In this document: one piece after another, positions 37,501 to 52,500 of the stretch
Layout: the number at the start of each line of letters is the position of its first letter
Position numbering within the stretch: the stretch's first letter is position 1
Assembly (NCBI GenBank): GCA_000469685.2
Contig: LS997566.1
Location: forward strand, 18,109,545 to 18,173,544
DNA: 64,000 nucleotides
Direction of reading: 5' to 3'
Source: Haemonchus contortus
Taxonomy: Eukaryota; Nematoda; Chromadorea; Rhabditida; Trichostrongylidae
Program-made: the position numbers and the translations under genes
Notes under the pieces: model-generated
Seen by the model: only the letters and a program-made list of their open reading frames with translations
Databases searched by the model: none
Told to the model about the DNA's origin: nothing

Positions 37501-40500
37501 ATAAGGCTTCGAAGTCGCCACATAGGCTTCGAAGTCAAAAACAATTCAGGTAGGAAGGGTTCGAGAGTCGCTGTAGATGTCTACTGCCAGACAGAACTCC
37601 CAGAGATCTCTATATATAAATCGCTAACTCTGCGTGTCAGCCCACAAAAAGTCTGTAGAAGCAGTGAGGACTGTGAAATTAACGTGGATGAGGAACACGG
37701 TATGGACTATTACGTATGGATTATTACGTCTACTGTAGATAAGCGGTTGTGGGCATGTTTTGCAAGCGTTAGCGTAGCAGCCCAACTTGTGGACACATAA
37801 ACTAGTACAAAAAAAGGTTTTAGGCACTTTCTCGCTCTTCCGCCACCAGTGCATCGTTCTCGGGCACATCCCAAAAATCATCATCAAGGCACCTTTATAG
37901 AAATGATAATCACCCTTTCACGTTCACATTGGTGCAAACAGCACCAAGGCAACGGTTGCGGGTTGCACGCACTGTGTCCCACAGCGAATTTTGGCAAAAT
38001 GCCACAACCGGACTTGTGTATTCAAACGACACCATTACCCCAGGACAGTGTACCGTAAAGTATACCGTTGAGCTCTTCCTTGTCGCTTTACCTTTTTCAA
38101 TTGTTATTTTTTCTTGAGGTTGCATTCCTTTCAATATCCTCCGGTTGAGAAACTTTCCCGGCTCAACAGGTTCTCCATCCTGATGTTTCTGTCAAATCCT
38201 TTTGTTTGTGCTTCAGCCCTGCCCTTCTTTGCTACTTCCCAACTACCACTCAATCTCCACAATATATAGAGAAATGTGGAACAACATCTATGAAAGAATA
38301 GGTCGTATCGGGACGGTTTCATCAGGTGTGGGACTATGCAGAGTCTCTGCTATCCTGTGCTCAGCCTAGATTCAGTGGTATTGAACCGACCGAGCAGTAT
38401 GGCTAAAGAGGAGCTAGACAGAAAAGGACTTGACCACCACACCAAAACCAGCGCTAGTTATCAGTCATCACATCATCTCATTTCTGATTAGTGACAGATT
38501 AATGGTGATTTTCTGCTTTTTTCGATGAACTGTTGTGAATGCTTACAAAAACTGTCAAATAAAAGTGTCAATTATTGTTGAACCTTAGCGTTCTTCACTC
38601 CATCCGTTCCAGCAATGAGAATATTCCTTGCGGCCAGATCTCGATGAATGATGTTCTTCTGTCCCAAGTAGCACTGAAAAATCTTATTATTTTTATTTCC
38701 TCTTGCTGCTTGAAGTTTTTGCATAGTAAGAAAGAGGGAAACTATAAAAGAGAAACTCATAACCTCCGCATATAATGGTAGGCCATGTATGCCTTCACTC
38801 TAGTGCAAGAGGAGCGCACAGAATCTTGCGAGAAAACTTCAAGACAACTAGAAAACTATGAGCCAAGGAGGGCGTTACGGATACAAGTAAAGGCAGTTCA
38901 TAGGCGGCCAACTGTATATGATATAGCACCTCTCCCTATGTGTTACAGTGTCTAAAAATGGGGGCAGTACCCTCTCTTTGCTAAACGGGTAGCCTCTAGG
39001 ACTCGTGAACATTTCCCTTCTGGATCATCATTGGTATTCTGGGACTAGATAACTATAATGCTCTAAACGATATTAACATTCGAAAATGATAATGAATGAA
39101 CTGTAAATGTCGAATTTGGGTAGGGAGTTGCAATGACGGCGACGGTTTCTAGTATTGTAAACGAATAAATCAGTTTGAGGAACTGCTAGAACCGAAGTCG
39201 GAGTAGAGATTGCGAGAATAATATATTCAAAACATCTCACAAGGTTGGCGACTTGTGGACAAAACTTCAGCTTCGGACGGGACTTGAACCCGTACTTGTC
39301 CTTTCGGGGACCGTGCTCTTATCCCTTACACTACCGAGGTCCCGCTTGCCCTCGCCTTCTTAATGGCTTATATGCCATAGCTTATCAGCACTCACACGTA
39401 CAACGTGTTGAGCCGGTCGGCCAATATCAGCACAGAACCGTTAAGCTGTAAGCTTTACATGTTAGTACTTGTTTTGACTTGATGTTTTGTTAAATGCTGT
39501 TATTTCGCCGCAGTACGCGATCCGAAAGTCTCACAAGGTTGGCGATATTCAAAACAGTTGTCAAAGATCACTCTATCGAATCCGGCTACAAAGAAGCACG
39601 TCAAAATTCCTGACATCTGTCTATGTTTATCGAAGCGACTAGTAGCTCACCATTCCTTGAGCGATTTGCCATCCGAAGTTCAGGAACTCTTTAGTACATT
39701 CGATCTGCTCATCGATTGATTTACTCTACAAGAAACCGGATCAGAAATCACTAATGAGAAACTCGTTGCGAAAGGAATGGCTACAATTTCCAGTTCTGTT
39801 TTTCGTTGCTTCAGAAATCGAAGCAAATCTCGGTTGGCACAGTATTCCATCACAAGGCAGGACTTATTTACTGAGGTGATGCAGCCCAGCATGCTGACGA
39901 TATTGTCGTGAAATCCAAGACTTTTCATCTGAAAATATGACTTCTTGTGGGATACTGATGAGAAATACAGTAAGCTGGGGAGTGCTGTGAAGGGGATTCC
40001 AACAACGAACAGTGTCGCGCTTTCAAAAAGCTCTCGACACAGTAGTACTTCCTTGAAAATAGGCCTTCGTCTGCTGTTGGCGTGAGATCTTCCCGATCAC
40101 ATTTACCACTGCCTCTCTCCCACGTTTCTCCTCCCGCCACAGATAGAAGGACATTCTATTCGAATGAAGGTGAAGATTCATAAATAACCCGTGAGGAAAC
40201 GCTCGATTGGTACGCTTTATATGAATACACTAGCGATGACTAGCGTTTATTAGGCTAAACATAGTTACTACCGCTAGGAAGCAAGGCTTTTCAGAAAAAG
40301 GCATCAGACATATCGGTGTCTATAAAGTTCGTTGGTCATTCGTTTTTTCAGAGCTTCAAAAATAACTCACCAAGTTGAACTTCCTAGTCCATGATATAAT
40401 CTCCATGCATACCCACCACCTTTCGCCAACAATCGGGTAGAGAGGCTCAGAAGCGGCCGCGACTTGGCCCAGTCCTCGATCACGTCAGGTCGTGCTCGTT

Positions 40501-43500
40501 CGTCAGCTGTTTTCCGTCCAAGAAATTTTGCATGGATTAAAAGATGTGGTAATCGAATGCACTGATGTCCGGGCTATACGGTGGATGCGTGACCGTCTTG
40601 ATGCCCAGCATGTCCAGGACGGCCTGGGTATCTTCCGCTCTGTGGGGGCGCGCGTTGTTTCAGAGCAACCACGGATCTGCAAGTTTCTGGGACAAGGCGG
40701 CAGCTTTCACCTCGACCTCCTGCGATTCTTCAGAGAGGGTCTCTGCCGTCACTGTGGCACTGTTGGGTAGGATGCTTAGTGGACGACGCCGTGGCGAGAG
40801 AACCAGAATGACAGGATGCGCCTCTTTCCATGCATATTTCTCTTTGCACGGCTTGGCGGGGCGTATCGAAATCCACCCAGACTGGTTTGTTGGCAGGATT
40901 AGAGTAGTAGATCCACTCCTCATCTTGGCAAATGAGGGAGTCCACAATCTTCTTCAGGCCTCTGAGTAGAAGGTTGTCGGCGCTCACCTCAACCCGCTTC
41001 CTTGCCTGTGCCAGCGTGAGGTCGTAAGGGACAACTCAACGCTTCTTCGACACCTTGCCAGATTCCGTAAGGACTTTGTGAATGGTGGAACAGGGTACCT
41101 GTGTGACCTTGCTTAAGTCGCGCAAGGACGACGTCGGTTCATCGCCCAGGGAATCCAGAATGCCTTGTCGATCGACGGTGGCTGGGCGACCGAACGTCTG
41201 CATATCTTCAATCCATAGTTTCCATTGGTAAAGCGAGTCCACCATTTTGACGTCCAATTCTTTGAAGGGGTGTTATCGCCAGATTGCTGACGCATCATGG
41301 TCGTGGCCTGACGTCTGGAGATACCCAGGTTGTAGTAGTCCAGCAAACATCGGCGGTGATGGTGACTGTCACTCATCTTCACTGCTTTATTGTGGGAAGG
41401 ACAGGAAAGGAAGTTTAGAACTACCTAACTCAGAAGATAGCCCATCGCGAGTACTTTCAGTATAGCGAAATCACTATGCAAAATCACAACGCGTTTCCTA
41501 ACGCGATGCTGTTTACAAATGGCCAATGAACTTTATGGACACCCATAGTAGTGGAGCAGTGACGAGTTCTAAAAAGTGCAGAAGTTGTAGGTGACTATGT
41601 AGAGTAAACCTCCAGATTCTTCTCAATAGGAATGCAGACAGCTGCACGCTAAGCATGATTAAAGCGTAACTTACTAGTTGGACAGGAAAACCCAGTATCA
41701 TTCTCAGTAAAGCAGATAATCGAAGCCTCGCCTACCAATTCGATCTCATGCATGAATTCCGATCTGGCGCTGTCGGAAGCGTACTTGGGTAGCATTTTCA
41801 CTGCACAATCACAGTCAGAAAACTGGGCTATCTCATTCTTGTGATGCCGTAGTATTCCTGGTGACGGACCAATAAGTTTTCCTGAAGACAAATTTTCTTC
41901 ATGAGAAAAGCAGGTAGTGAGAAGTTAGGCTTTCCACAAACATATTGGGTTGTAACATAAGTTTGTAGAGTTTTGCGTTAGAAATATTTTACAACGATTT
42001 ATTTTGTTTTTCAGCAAAGTGTATACATTCATTCGAAAGAGCTCTTTCTCCTCTACAAAACTGTTTTATTTGTTTTTAGGATAATTTAATTATTCGTATT
42101 TTTTCGGGCTTAGAAATGGAATATCTAGGAAGAAAAAATTAGCATTTTCACATCTGCTTTTCTTTGGTTTTCGTCGAGGTCAAAAAAGCAGCCGAAACCG
42201 GTCGGGACATATGCAGTGGTACGGGGAAATTGTCTCAGGTGTGTCCACTGAAAGGTGTGGGTGGCCCCAGGAAAGGCGCCAAAGCCGAGAGTCGAGCAAG
42301 ATCTTCACCCAAAAAAAGGTCATGATCTGCGTTTGGTGGGATTGGTGCACTGGGAAACTGCTCGCACGAAATGCCACTGTCAACAAGGCAGTCTACATTG
42401 CCCAGCTGAACAGTGTAAATGAGGCCATTCGGCTGAAAAGACCTTATAGACGAGGTCAAGTCATCTTGCTTCACGACAACACCAAGCCTCATATTGCTCA
42501 AGTCAACAAAACAGCAATCCAAGAGCTTGAATGGGAAGTTCTTCAGCATCCACCCCACTCTCCGGGTCTTGCACCTGCCGACTATCACCTTTTCCGCTCT
42601 ATGTTGAACCAAGTGAGGGGTGTTACCTTCGCTGGCGAAGGGGATCTTAAAAACTGGCTCAACAAATTCTTCGACACCACAATGGCCGATTTTTGGCGAA
42701 TCGCCATCAACAAATTGGTCGAGAGATGGGAGGAGGTGTGAACAGTAACGGAGGATACATCATTGGTTAACTTATTACTATAATTATTGTTTTTTGGTTC
42801 AAATAAATCTTTGTGAAAAAACTCTACGAACTTATGTTACAACCCAATACTTGAACATACATAATATACACCGGAGCTCTTCTACAAAATGAATTTACCT
42901 TTGTAGACCTGACCATAGGCTCCATGACCTAACTGCTCGTTCTTGATAAGGACTTGTTCCGGCGAAAGCTCCCAGTAGTCGATCCTGTGACGGGCTTTTC
43001 ATATTTGTCAATTCCCGAAAATGTCCCATACTACGCCTTTTCATTATCGTAATGGAGCCTTTCCATCGATACATCAGGCTCTATGTGCATATAAATCATA
43101 ACAAGACTTAGCGAACCAAACGCTTGCTCGGGTTCACTGAACTAGTTGCTTCCAGAGCAAATTTCTCCATTTCTTTTCGCTCGGAGTTTGAAAGATTGTC
43201 ACTTTTTGAAAAATAGATTAAAGGACTGTCTAAGCGGCGAATCGCAGGAATCGGACCGCTGCCACGATGTCGTCAACAGGTTCCTCAAGAATGCTGGTGC
43301 TTGTGCGTGTGAGATCAAAAAGCCTACAAGGCGTCCTCTACTGTTTTCGATTGGAGAAAGCGACGAATCCTGCGAGAAGCATCGAACTCAACAAAGTCAT
43401 GCCTTTGAAGAGCTAACATCGCATCATGACGGAAGTCTCTGCTTTACTCCGAATCAGGTATATTTATGAAGTGATACAGTCAATTTTCAACCGTAGTAAA

Positions 43501-46500
43501 GGAAATATCTACGTCAAGGTGAAGGTCATTTTGACAATTACCTGGGCCACGTAGGAAAGCTGCCATAAATGAATTTTTTTCATTTATTGGGGGAAAACTA
43601 ATCGAGTTCAGAGAGGCAAAAAAGGCTCGCCTTACTCTATTCTCAATAGATCTGCAGAAGTTCTTCCTGTAATGTAGCGGTCAAGGCGGAACTGTCTCAA
43701 ACGCAGCACTACTAGCTAATGGCTCATGCTGGAACTCACATTTCATCGTCCTCCACCTCCTGGTCGCCGTAGTGATGCGATCGGAATCGATTGAGCTTCT
43801 CCAGCCACATATATTTTTGACGGAAGAGCACGGTTGCGATGATCAGGATCAGTACTGCTCCGGCGCATGTACCAATAATGATGAACATGATAGTTGGTAC
43901 TGAGGTCTCTGAACAATGCAACTCGAGAGAGATTCTCGGAATTCGGTGTCAAGGATGGCAGGATGTCGCACGCACTCGACTTTTATTTCGAATCTAATGA
44001 CACAGTATCCGCATTAATTATTTATTCAAGTACATGGACTCGCGATGCCCACCCGATGTACAAGACAGTGCTTTTTTCTTGCAAACAAGTGGGGCACCGG
44101 TTTCAATAGAAATAATTGAAATACAAAGTTTGGAACGAGCAGTAAACTGGAACTTGATGTCGGGGCTCGATATCAACCCATTTCCACCTCATCAAAAAAT
44201 ACACTTACTTTCACGAATTCAACTTCGTACAGTTCTCGAAGATTTTGACGATATCCTGTTGGAATCAACGATAACAATAGACAACTAACTCTTTGTGGGA
44301 CAGAGAGTGACCATGTTTTTCGAGCTGTCACCATAATTTGGATCGGCGACGATATGACTTCGGGGAATCGACGTCTGATTTTGGTAGACTTCGGCAGCCA
44401 ACTGAAGCATTTTTGTTGTTGCTAAGCTTAGAACTAAAGTGGGTTATCTCATTTCAGATCTAGAGTACACCAATTACTCGCCGAGAGAGCATTAGTTTAT
44501 TCAGTTGCTAAAACAGTTTTTCTGTTCAGAATAAGCTGTTCAGAATAAGCTGTACAGTTGCGTAGCCAGGTGACTTCTGTCACCATGCAGTGATGCGCCG
44601 TGTTTGAGTAGTAGCCGTAGCTTAATTGTTAACAGCACTGTGTGATCTTTCGAAGAGCAACCCATAGGAGAACTACGAAATCTACGATTTTGGGAGAAAG
44701 GCGACCCGTTGGGTTTATAATCGAGTTAATTTCAGGGAGAAACCTAGTTTAGGAAACGTTACTATTGAGCAAACTTTCTCTAAGAATCCACAGATGAACT
44801 CACCTCATTGAAGGCGATAATTTCGAAATAGTATGGTTGCAACTTCTTGGGTAGGACTCCAAATCGGTCGTTGTAGGCAGAGACAAAGTTCTAAAAACGC
44901 TTTCTCAGTTGAACGTATTTTCAGGTCACATCATATTCAGTGCAAGTATTGAGCAATGCATCAAGCAATAGATTTCTCTACTCTCCGTTTACTGCCTTAG
45001 TCGAAGATTGAAAGTTTGTGGACCTCCGCAGCGTTAAGTTTCGACCTTCTGATGGACTTTCGATGCAGGGCCTGTGAACTACACAGTGGCAGTTTCAGCC
45101 TAAGGCGGACCGTGCCAGGAGGCGAGGAAAGAAACATGTTGCACTTTTTTTCAGGGGCAACAAAAAAATTATTCTTTTGCAGAGGGGTTCAACGGTTTCT
45201 CCCAAAGTGGATCGAATTGGGCTCGTTTTGGAATGAGCGGGATCTTTCCTTTGTTCCATCTGTATGAGTCGGTTTCTCTGCCGATTCGGTAGTAGCACCT
45301 TCTGCCTTTCGCGATTACTGCGTACCGAAATGTGACAAGATTAGTGAAGCAGTTCTCCGGAGAGGTTGGTTTGCGGGAGGAGAGTCCACCACGACTTTCT
45401 CAACTACTTGTAGTTGTTTCATGCCTCTTTGGAGAAGGAGTTCCCGTCGCGGAATAAAGTAATAATGTAATTCTTCATAGACATTTATATCCAGACACAC
45501 GGCCTACAGGTGGCACAGAAGTTGAGCCAGCAAATTGTTCTCTGACTTCGCGCTTAATCTTTCTGGATCCTGGAAGGCCTAAAAATTTACCAAAAAACGA
45601 GGCAAAATTTTAGGGCCTTTCATCTGTTCCATCAACCTCTCAGAAAATATTGTGAAAATATCTGAAAATTCAAATTTATCGAAATTACTTTCAAGAAACA
45701 GCTAACCTGCGACACAAAGTCCGTCATCAGCGTAATACGAGGTTCATCGTCGGTGAAAGTTTGAACTATATTTGTGTCCACAGCCTCGTTTACCAGTTGC
45801 AGTGTGGTGTTGTCTGCTACATCGATTGTCTGGGCTGCAACGGCCAGCATTCCTGTTTGGAAAACGTTTCATGAAGAGCCTAATCGAGGTGAAGAGGCAT
45901 TCTCTTGAACCCCTACAATCCTATGGGGCAGCAAGTTCTGCGGTCAAACTGGTCCTCTTCCTTGCAGACTGTCACTAACTGGTCATGTAGATCAGATCTC
46001 TTTGCCTTCTGTTGTTAAGCATGGGAATGAAGGCGAGAAATCTCGTGAGCTGGGGTTACATATAGAAGATCAGCAGGAGTGAGCTTACCGATCGGTAGCA
46101 TATACATTTGTCTCGGTAGGAGTCTTTTGTCATTTGCGTCAACCATATACCTCTAGAATGCTGTACCACATGATCTCAATACATAGAAATGTCAATGTCA
46201 GGGAAACTATTTAGCATTCTGATATATACTTTGAGGACCAACTATTGTAAGTATGAGGAGCGACTGGGCTGGAGAGCCAATCATTGTTCTGTAAAAGCCT
46301 CCGAAGGAGTAGTAGAGGCTGCAATATGCAGATGCAATTGGAGCATTCTAAGCAGCATTTGGAGCCTTACTGTGTTCCATCCTAACTATGATGGGGTGTT
46401 CCATTTTCAGTCCTCACAGCAAAAATGGAGCACAGTTGAACTGAACTGCAGCCCTTCATGCAAAGGGTGCCTCCACCCACCTGCATTAAGAAGTATCTCG

Positions 46501-49500
46501 TCGGCACTCAATGACTGTAGAAACTGATTCACAGGATTTAGTTGAGTGAGCCATCCAGAATCCACATTGTTTCTTGCCAAAAATCGAACCGCTACCTTCA
46601 TGCCTGATTTCTGAAAATGTCTATTTAAACTTCTGACTATGCCAGTTTCTCTATCCCTCCGTTGGAAGACAAGTCGAACTTTTACAGTGACAAGAATTCA
46701 AAGGCACAGTCCACGATAATTTTGGGTTATCCAGGTTATGCCGAAAAATAAAAGAGAAGGTTGAAAATAGTACATGGTGGCAACGAATCGGTGTTTCAAA
46801 GTGACAAAAGGCTTCAAAAAAGCCGCAAAAAAGGGCTGGACGAGAATTATACCGTACGAAAAGTAAAGTAGAGGGGGGCTTTTGGACGAGCCATACGATG
46901 TGTATACTGCTTACGTGTGTGTCCCGGTGCGAACACCCGACTACAGTAATCAGAAATGTCCACTCAATATACTTGAAATCACTAGTATGATTCAACAAAA
47001 AGCAAAAGTTACTCACCTTCCTCATCCGCTTAAGGTAGCAAACAAAAAAGTGACCGAAGCAGCAAAAAGAGTAACAGAATAGGAGTAAAACATTCCCTCA
47101 ACACTCGCCGATCAGCTGATTGCATGCTGAACGCGTGGGTCCTGGTGCGAATAGCGCAAATGCATCGTCTCGACACTTGTCTGACATATCATCGGTCGAT
47201 GGGCGTAGACGTCGACGAATCCGGTAATGGGGCCCACATTATGCCCTATCTATTGGGTTTTTCTTTGAGTTTTTCGTCTCGACATCGTCTTTTGTGTAAC
47301 CCATAGGGGTCAGTGGATCATTCCAGAAGGAAGTCGTAGGAACAACTATTGTCGGGAATGTGCCTTCAAAAGATTTACTGTCTTTCTTCTAGGAATAGTC
47401 TTCGGAACTAAACATTTTTGGGCCGCCAGCGTCACAATCCTTTTTGTGTTATGAGCCTTTTTGTCTTCCCTCAACCATGTAAGGAATAGTCGTGATGCTT
47501 CTTCGCCTCTTTTTGCTTTGCAAAGGAATGACTTGAACTAAGTCGAACTCACCGCACACTGCTGTAATGGTGTAGCGATGAATTTCACGGCTCGCTGAAA
47601 TTCCGCGTCAGTCGTCCTATTTGAAAGGGCGAATAGATAAGTTATGTGCCAATAGTTGTTGAGACTTGGATCCGGAGTAGTCTGAAATGTAATCTTTGAT
47701 GTATAGATAAAGGTATTTTGTTTTAAAGACTGGTGATAAAATTACGCAGGCGATGAAGGATCAATGAAAGTGACGGGAAGATTTCAAACTCCAGAGACCC
47801 CCTAACAAAAGGCGAAGTTCTCCGAGTAACTAACTTGTCTTTGCGCTAGTGTCCTCTTATTGCAACTAATCGGAGGAGAAACCTACTGTAGAAACAACTA
47901 CTGGTTGCGCGGTAGTCGTGGTGATCCTGGGTCTTGTCGTTGGAAATGGACATTCCGTCAGCTGTTCGTTCTGGCAATCATTCGCACCTTCGGCACCACA
48001 CGGTCGAATACATTTCTAAATTCTGACAGTACAGCGCGGGATTCCAATTATAAGAACGTGGGACCGCTCAGTCCTTTAAAGGTTCCTCAAATATCGGCTT
48101 AGGGTAAGACCCTAAGGCCATTTCTGAGGGAACGATTGAAGGTCTGATTGGTCCTCATTACGGTGAACAACTTCTTGAAGTCGCCTGTGTCGTATTCATG
48201 TTTTTAACCAATGGCTTGAGTGACCCTCCTGATATGAACATACGTCTAGTCTGGTAATGCAGTTGTAGCCAGGTACGACGAAGAGGCGTTGAGTATACGA
48301 TGAATAGTATTGATAGAGCAGTTCTTGGGTGATACCAGTATTACCAAGAGCGATTACAGTAAATGTGATACAGCCATAGTTGACGATATTTGCGACATCC
48401 TGCAAAGGCTCTATAAAAACAGAAAGGGAGTATATCTTGTACTCGATTGTCAATGATCTTATAACGCAGTTATGAACTTACTTTTCCAAGCATTTCCTGA
48501 TCTGTGACAAATACCCGATTAGTCAACAGTACAATTGTATTGTAGAGACACTTCGTGTTTGGCTGAGCGAATTGCTTCATCTGGAATGCTTCCTTTAGGC
48601 CTTTTGGAAAATGCAATTGTGTCTCCAACTGGAAGTATGATAGGTCGAAGCGAAGGTCAGGAACAAGATGTACAACATTTGTCTAGCTCTGGGTGCCCAT
48701 TACGAATCTGTACCTTATATAAGCTGCGTCAATTTATGACTGTTCCACAATTTTATTCTTGAATTCGAACGCCATATATAGAGCAGAAATGATCATTGTA
48801 AAGGTGCATACACCAGGCACGAAGGTTATCGAGTGTGCATCAGATTCGAACGAAAGAGGGAGCACGCTCATGTTGACTCTTGTCTATTTTATAGGAGAGT
48901 TACTTTTTAGAGCAAGAGAAATGTTTTGTGTTCGTCATGGAAGCTTGAGGGACATTTCAAAACCCTTCTTGCGTTTTCTTTCACTTCTTTGCATGATATG
49001 GACATGAGATGGCGTCTCTAGTGAAAGGGAGCCTTTTTGGAAATTTTTACACATGATTTTCACAAAGGCTCAAGTTTGTAAGGGAAAGGTGAATGACACG
49101 GGACGATCAGATTGCTGCGCCAATTTGTTAGGCTTTCCTCTGATATGACAGTGGAGATGGGGGTCATCATGACAGAAAAGCTTGTTACTCTCTACCGGAA
49201 AGTCAAATAATACTTTGCTCAAAATTGTATCATCGGATCGACAACATTCAGTCTTCGTGACATGACGAGGAAAGAGTACACATATACTAGTTGTTGCCAG
49301 CAAGGGAAGAGTAGATAGTTGTCAAGACCCCGTCTCTAGTTCTCAAAAAGCGGTACGCGATACTATCCTCATGTAATGTGAAGAAGACTACAGCCCGCAA
49401 AGGCGACGGCGTGCGATTATTTCAAGCATGTACAGCACACCTTTATCCTTGCCTATTGCTACACTGTTTTTGTAGCCTCCAGGCTTTGGTGAAATCGACT

Positions 49501-52500
49501 AATAAATTTGTTTTTATGCACCTCACTCAAAAGACTCTCCGCCCACCGTGGGTAGGTCTCCTTCAATTTCTTTCAGACAGACAAAAAAAGAAATAGAAAG
49601 GCAGGCAGGCAGACCGACAGACAAACAGACAGACAGACAGAGAGTCAGACAGGAAGACAGACAGACAGGCAGACAGTTAGACGGACCGAGGGACGGACGA
49701 ACAGATGCAGGTGCCTTATTCATGGTATTATTCTATGCGTCACTCACCAAACCAACCAGAGCATATGTGAAATTCGCTTTGCTGGTCTCATTCTGGAGAG
49801 GTGATGTCGAATCGTAGCTGACGACGTAATCATCGTAATTCATCAGCTCGATCTGCTGGCTGCACACTTCTTCAGCACAACATACCGTTCGAATCGACTA
49901 GATAAAAATTAATCAGTCATATCCAGGTCAGGGCTTGGGAGAAGCACTTACCGAGTTAAACATCGGATAAATAAAGGTTCTGTAGCCTATTCCTCGGGAC
50001 ATGCATCCCGCGATGGTGTCACTAATGAAAAGACGGACGTCGTAGAAGCCCTCATCGGTGGTATAGGTCCGATCCAAGTCAAGAATCACGGCAATGCCAC
50101 AATCGTGCTGAACCTCAAATAGCTAGCCTTTTATTGATGGTTCCCTGTAAGGGCCTAGGAGCAGCACGGATTTTGGTGCGTTTGGTGTGATAAACTGTTT
50201 GATTTGTATAAACGCCTGTGAATGTTTCAAAAACTGAGAGAAGGTGCTGAAGTGAAGGTGGAGTCTAGTTCTGTAAGGAAAGCGCGAAATCGAGATAAAG
50301 ACAGAGAAATATTACGAAATATCCGTCCGCGGGAAGAGCTGCCTATAAAAGGGCATGGATCTTTTCCAGTGATTCATTCTTGCTTGGAGTCAGCCTCGGA
50401 TTACCCTAGAAGGGGATATCTTCCAGACACGCGCGTTAGCCTCATACCCAAGAAGAGAGGGAAAAACTTTCGATAAATTGGTGCCCTCAGAAGTAGGGCC
50501 AGCTCTCTTCCCTCTCGTTAGGATTCATTTAGTGCCATTGTATTTTAACCTTGGTATTGTACACTAATTGTATCTTAACCTTTGTATTATACACTACTGC
50601 ATTGTGTACCAATTGTATTGTCTACTATCACTTATATCACTGTGAAGATCTCTTGCCTTAGATGTATTGTGTGCCTTAAGTACAAAGCTGTTATTTTACT
50701 GCTCTGTTCGAGTCAAGCAAGGTAATCACCAAATTACCGGCAAACCTTTCATGGGGGCCAAGCCGGCTCGAACACAGTAAAACAGAAGCAACACCTTGTG
50801 ACCCAGAAGAGGTTCGCGAGGAAAACTGAAGTATCTGTTCCATTATTGTGAGAAGTCCGAGGTCGGAAGTGACCTAAGCCCAAGCAGTATTGATCGCGAG
50901 TCGATCACAGTACCGTACCACGTGCCAAAGTACATTGCAGAGACAGTGTGCCACGGCCAGGGAGGAATACAGCGAGATGGCGCAGAGCCTCGCAGATGAA
51001 CTCGAAAGTGCAAACCAAGAATCCACGGAGGAAGCGGATGGCTACTTTCAGAGTTCGACGACCGTCCGTCCGTCCGTTCAGCGCGTGCTGCGACGGCGGT
51101 CGCTAGAGTAGTGTTGACAGCGCTGGCACGTGATCCAGTGTTGTCCACAACGATCAGGCGCCGCCGTCGCAGCACGCGCTGAACTGACGGACGGACGGAC
51201 GGACGGATGAATCGTTGAGGTCTGAAAGCAGCCGATGTGAACCCTACGGTAAGTGAGATTACGAAAGCAGTAGAGAAACTCAGATCCGAGGTACGCAAAA
51301 TCAGAACAGTAGTAGATGATGCTTTGGGCATGGCATTTCGAACAAATAGCGAAGTGTGAGAAAAAGTGTACAGTGCTGTAAGTGTAGGGCATGCAACCAA
51401 TATTAAGTGGTATTGTTTAATTTGTAGTTGTACGACCTTCTATTAGCCTTGTTTTGTTGTTGGGGACACCCTGGGTAATGACCCCTTGAGACTCGGGAGT
51501 AGGTGCAGTGCCTGCGGCGCCTACTGATGGTAGTGCAAAAGTACCCCTGATCACGCATTTGGACACGCCCACCGCATATAAATAGGATCGGGTCAATGAC
51601 ATCGCGTCGGTCTGTCCATCATTTATTTTTGTATATTGATATCTCTCGCTCTCATCTTAGTGATATTGACTTCTTTGTTTCGAATAACTTATTGAGTTGC
51701 CATAAACTATTATTGCACAATTGTGATCGGTTAAGAAAGGTCTCGGATCCGAGCTACCAAGTTATTCGATTTAGTTGATTCGTAATATACAAGTGCGATC
51801 GCTAAACTTCACTTGGGGGCCAAAGCCAGTGACTTGGATTGAAGTTCGCTATTGCAGATAAAATGTCTACCTCTACAGCAGTCGGAGTCGACGAGCTTAT
51901 GGAAAGTTTCAATGAGCCGCAGTCGCTGAACAACTGGGAAGAACTTGGCGTAAGTTGCCAGTTTGAAGAATTGAATAGTTCTTTCCGAAATATCCTAGTG
52001 CGACTAGACGATGTGCTTAGTGACCAAACTAGAAATTTTTCTCGTGCAAAACGAAGAAGTATTTTGGACACAGTTCGCGGAACGGTGCAATGCACCTTCG
52101 CAAAAGTCAAAGAGCGTTTAGAACTAAATGCGCAAATGACAGGAACATCTTTCTTTGATGAAATACAGATGTCGCAGGAAGAACTGCGGGACTTTTTGCC
52201 CACTGTCAGCGCTCATAGCCGTACGCTCTGTGAGGTAGCAGCTAGCCTAGAGTGTGAACCTGACCAAGTAAAAGAAACATTAGATGAGAAATGCGAAACG
52301 ATTTTGGAATTGCGGAATAAGCAATCTACAATGCAGTTAACTTCCGAACAAGAGATTGATGAGAAAAATAGAGAGATAGAGAGTCTCAGAAATCAAATTG
52401 AACTTTTGCAGGAGCAAGTTCTGAGTCTGACAGGAGGATCCTCGCAGTCGGTGATTAGAAGCTCTCATGCTGTACCCACCGCAGGTGAGAAAGTAGATAG

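Noticed and set aside
39271..39345. Functional tRNA gene on the minus strand
   Set aside because: B box is perfect, but the acceptor arms do not pair and it lies inside an element with target duplications.
49523..49817. Opposing ORFs of 66 and 89 codons
   Set aside because: Produced by the (AGAC)n microsatellite; the real coding nearby is RTK exon 4.
50843..51400. 185-codon minus-strand ORF and overlapping frames
   Set aside because: Lies across the GC-rich palindrome and CCGT repeats of the outer LTR element; composition-driven.
51839..51862. Gag start at a TTG
   Set aside because: An ATG in good position follows at 51863; nothing supports a non-ATG start.
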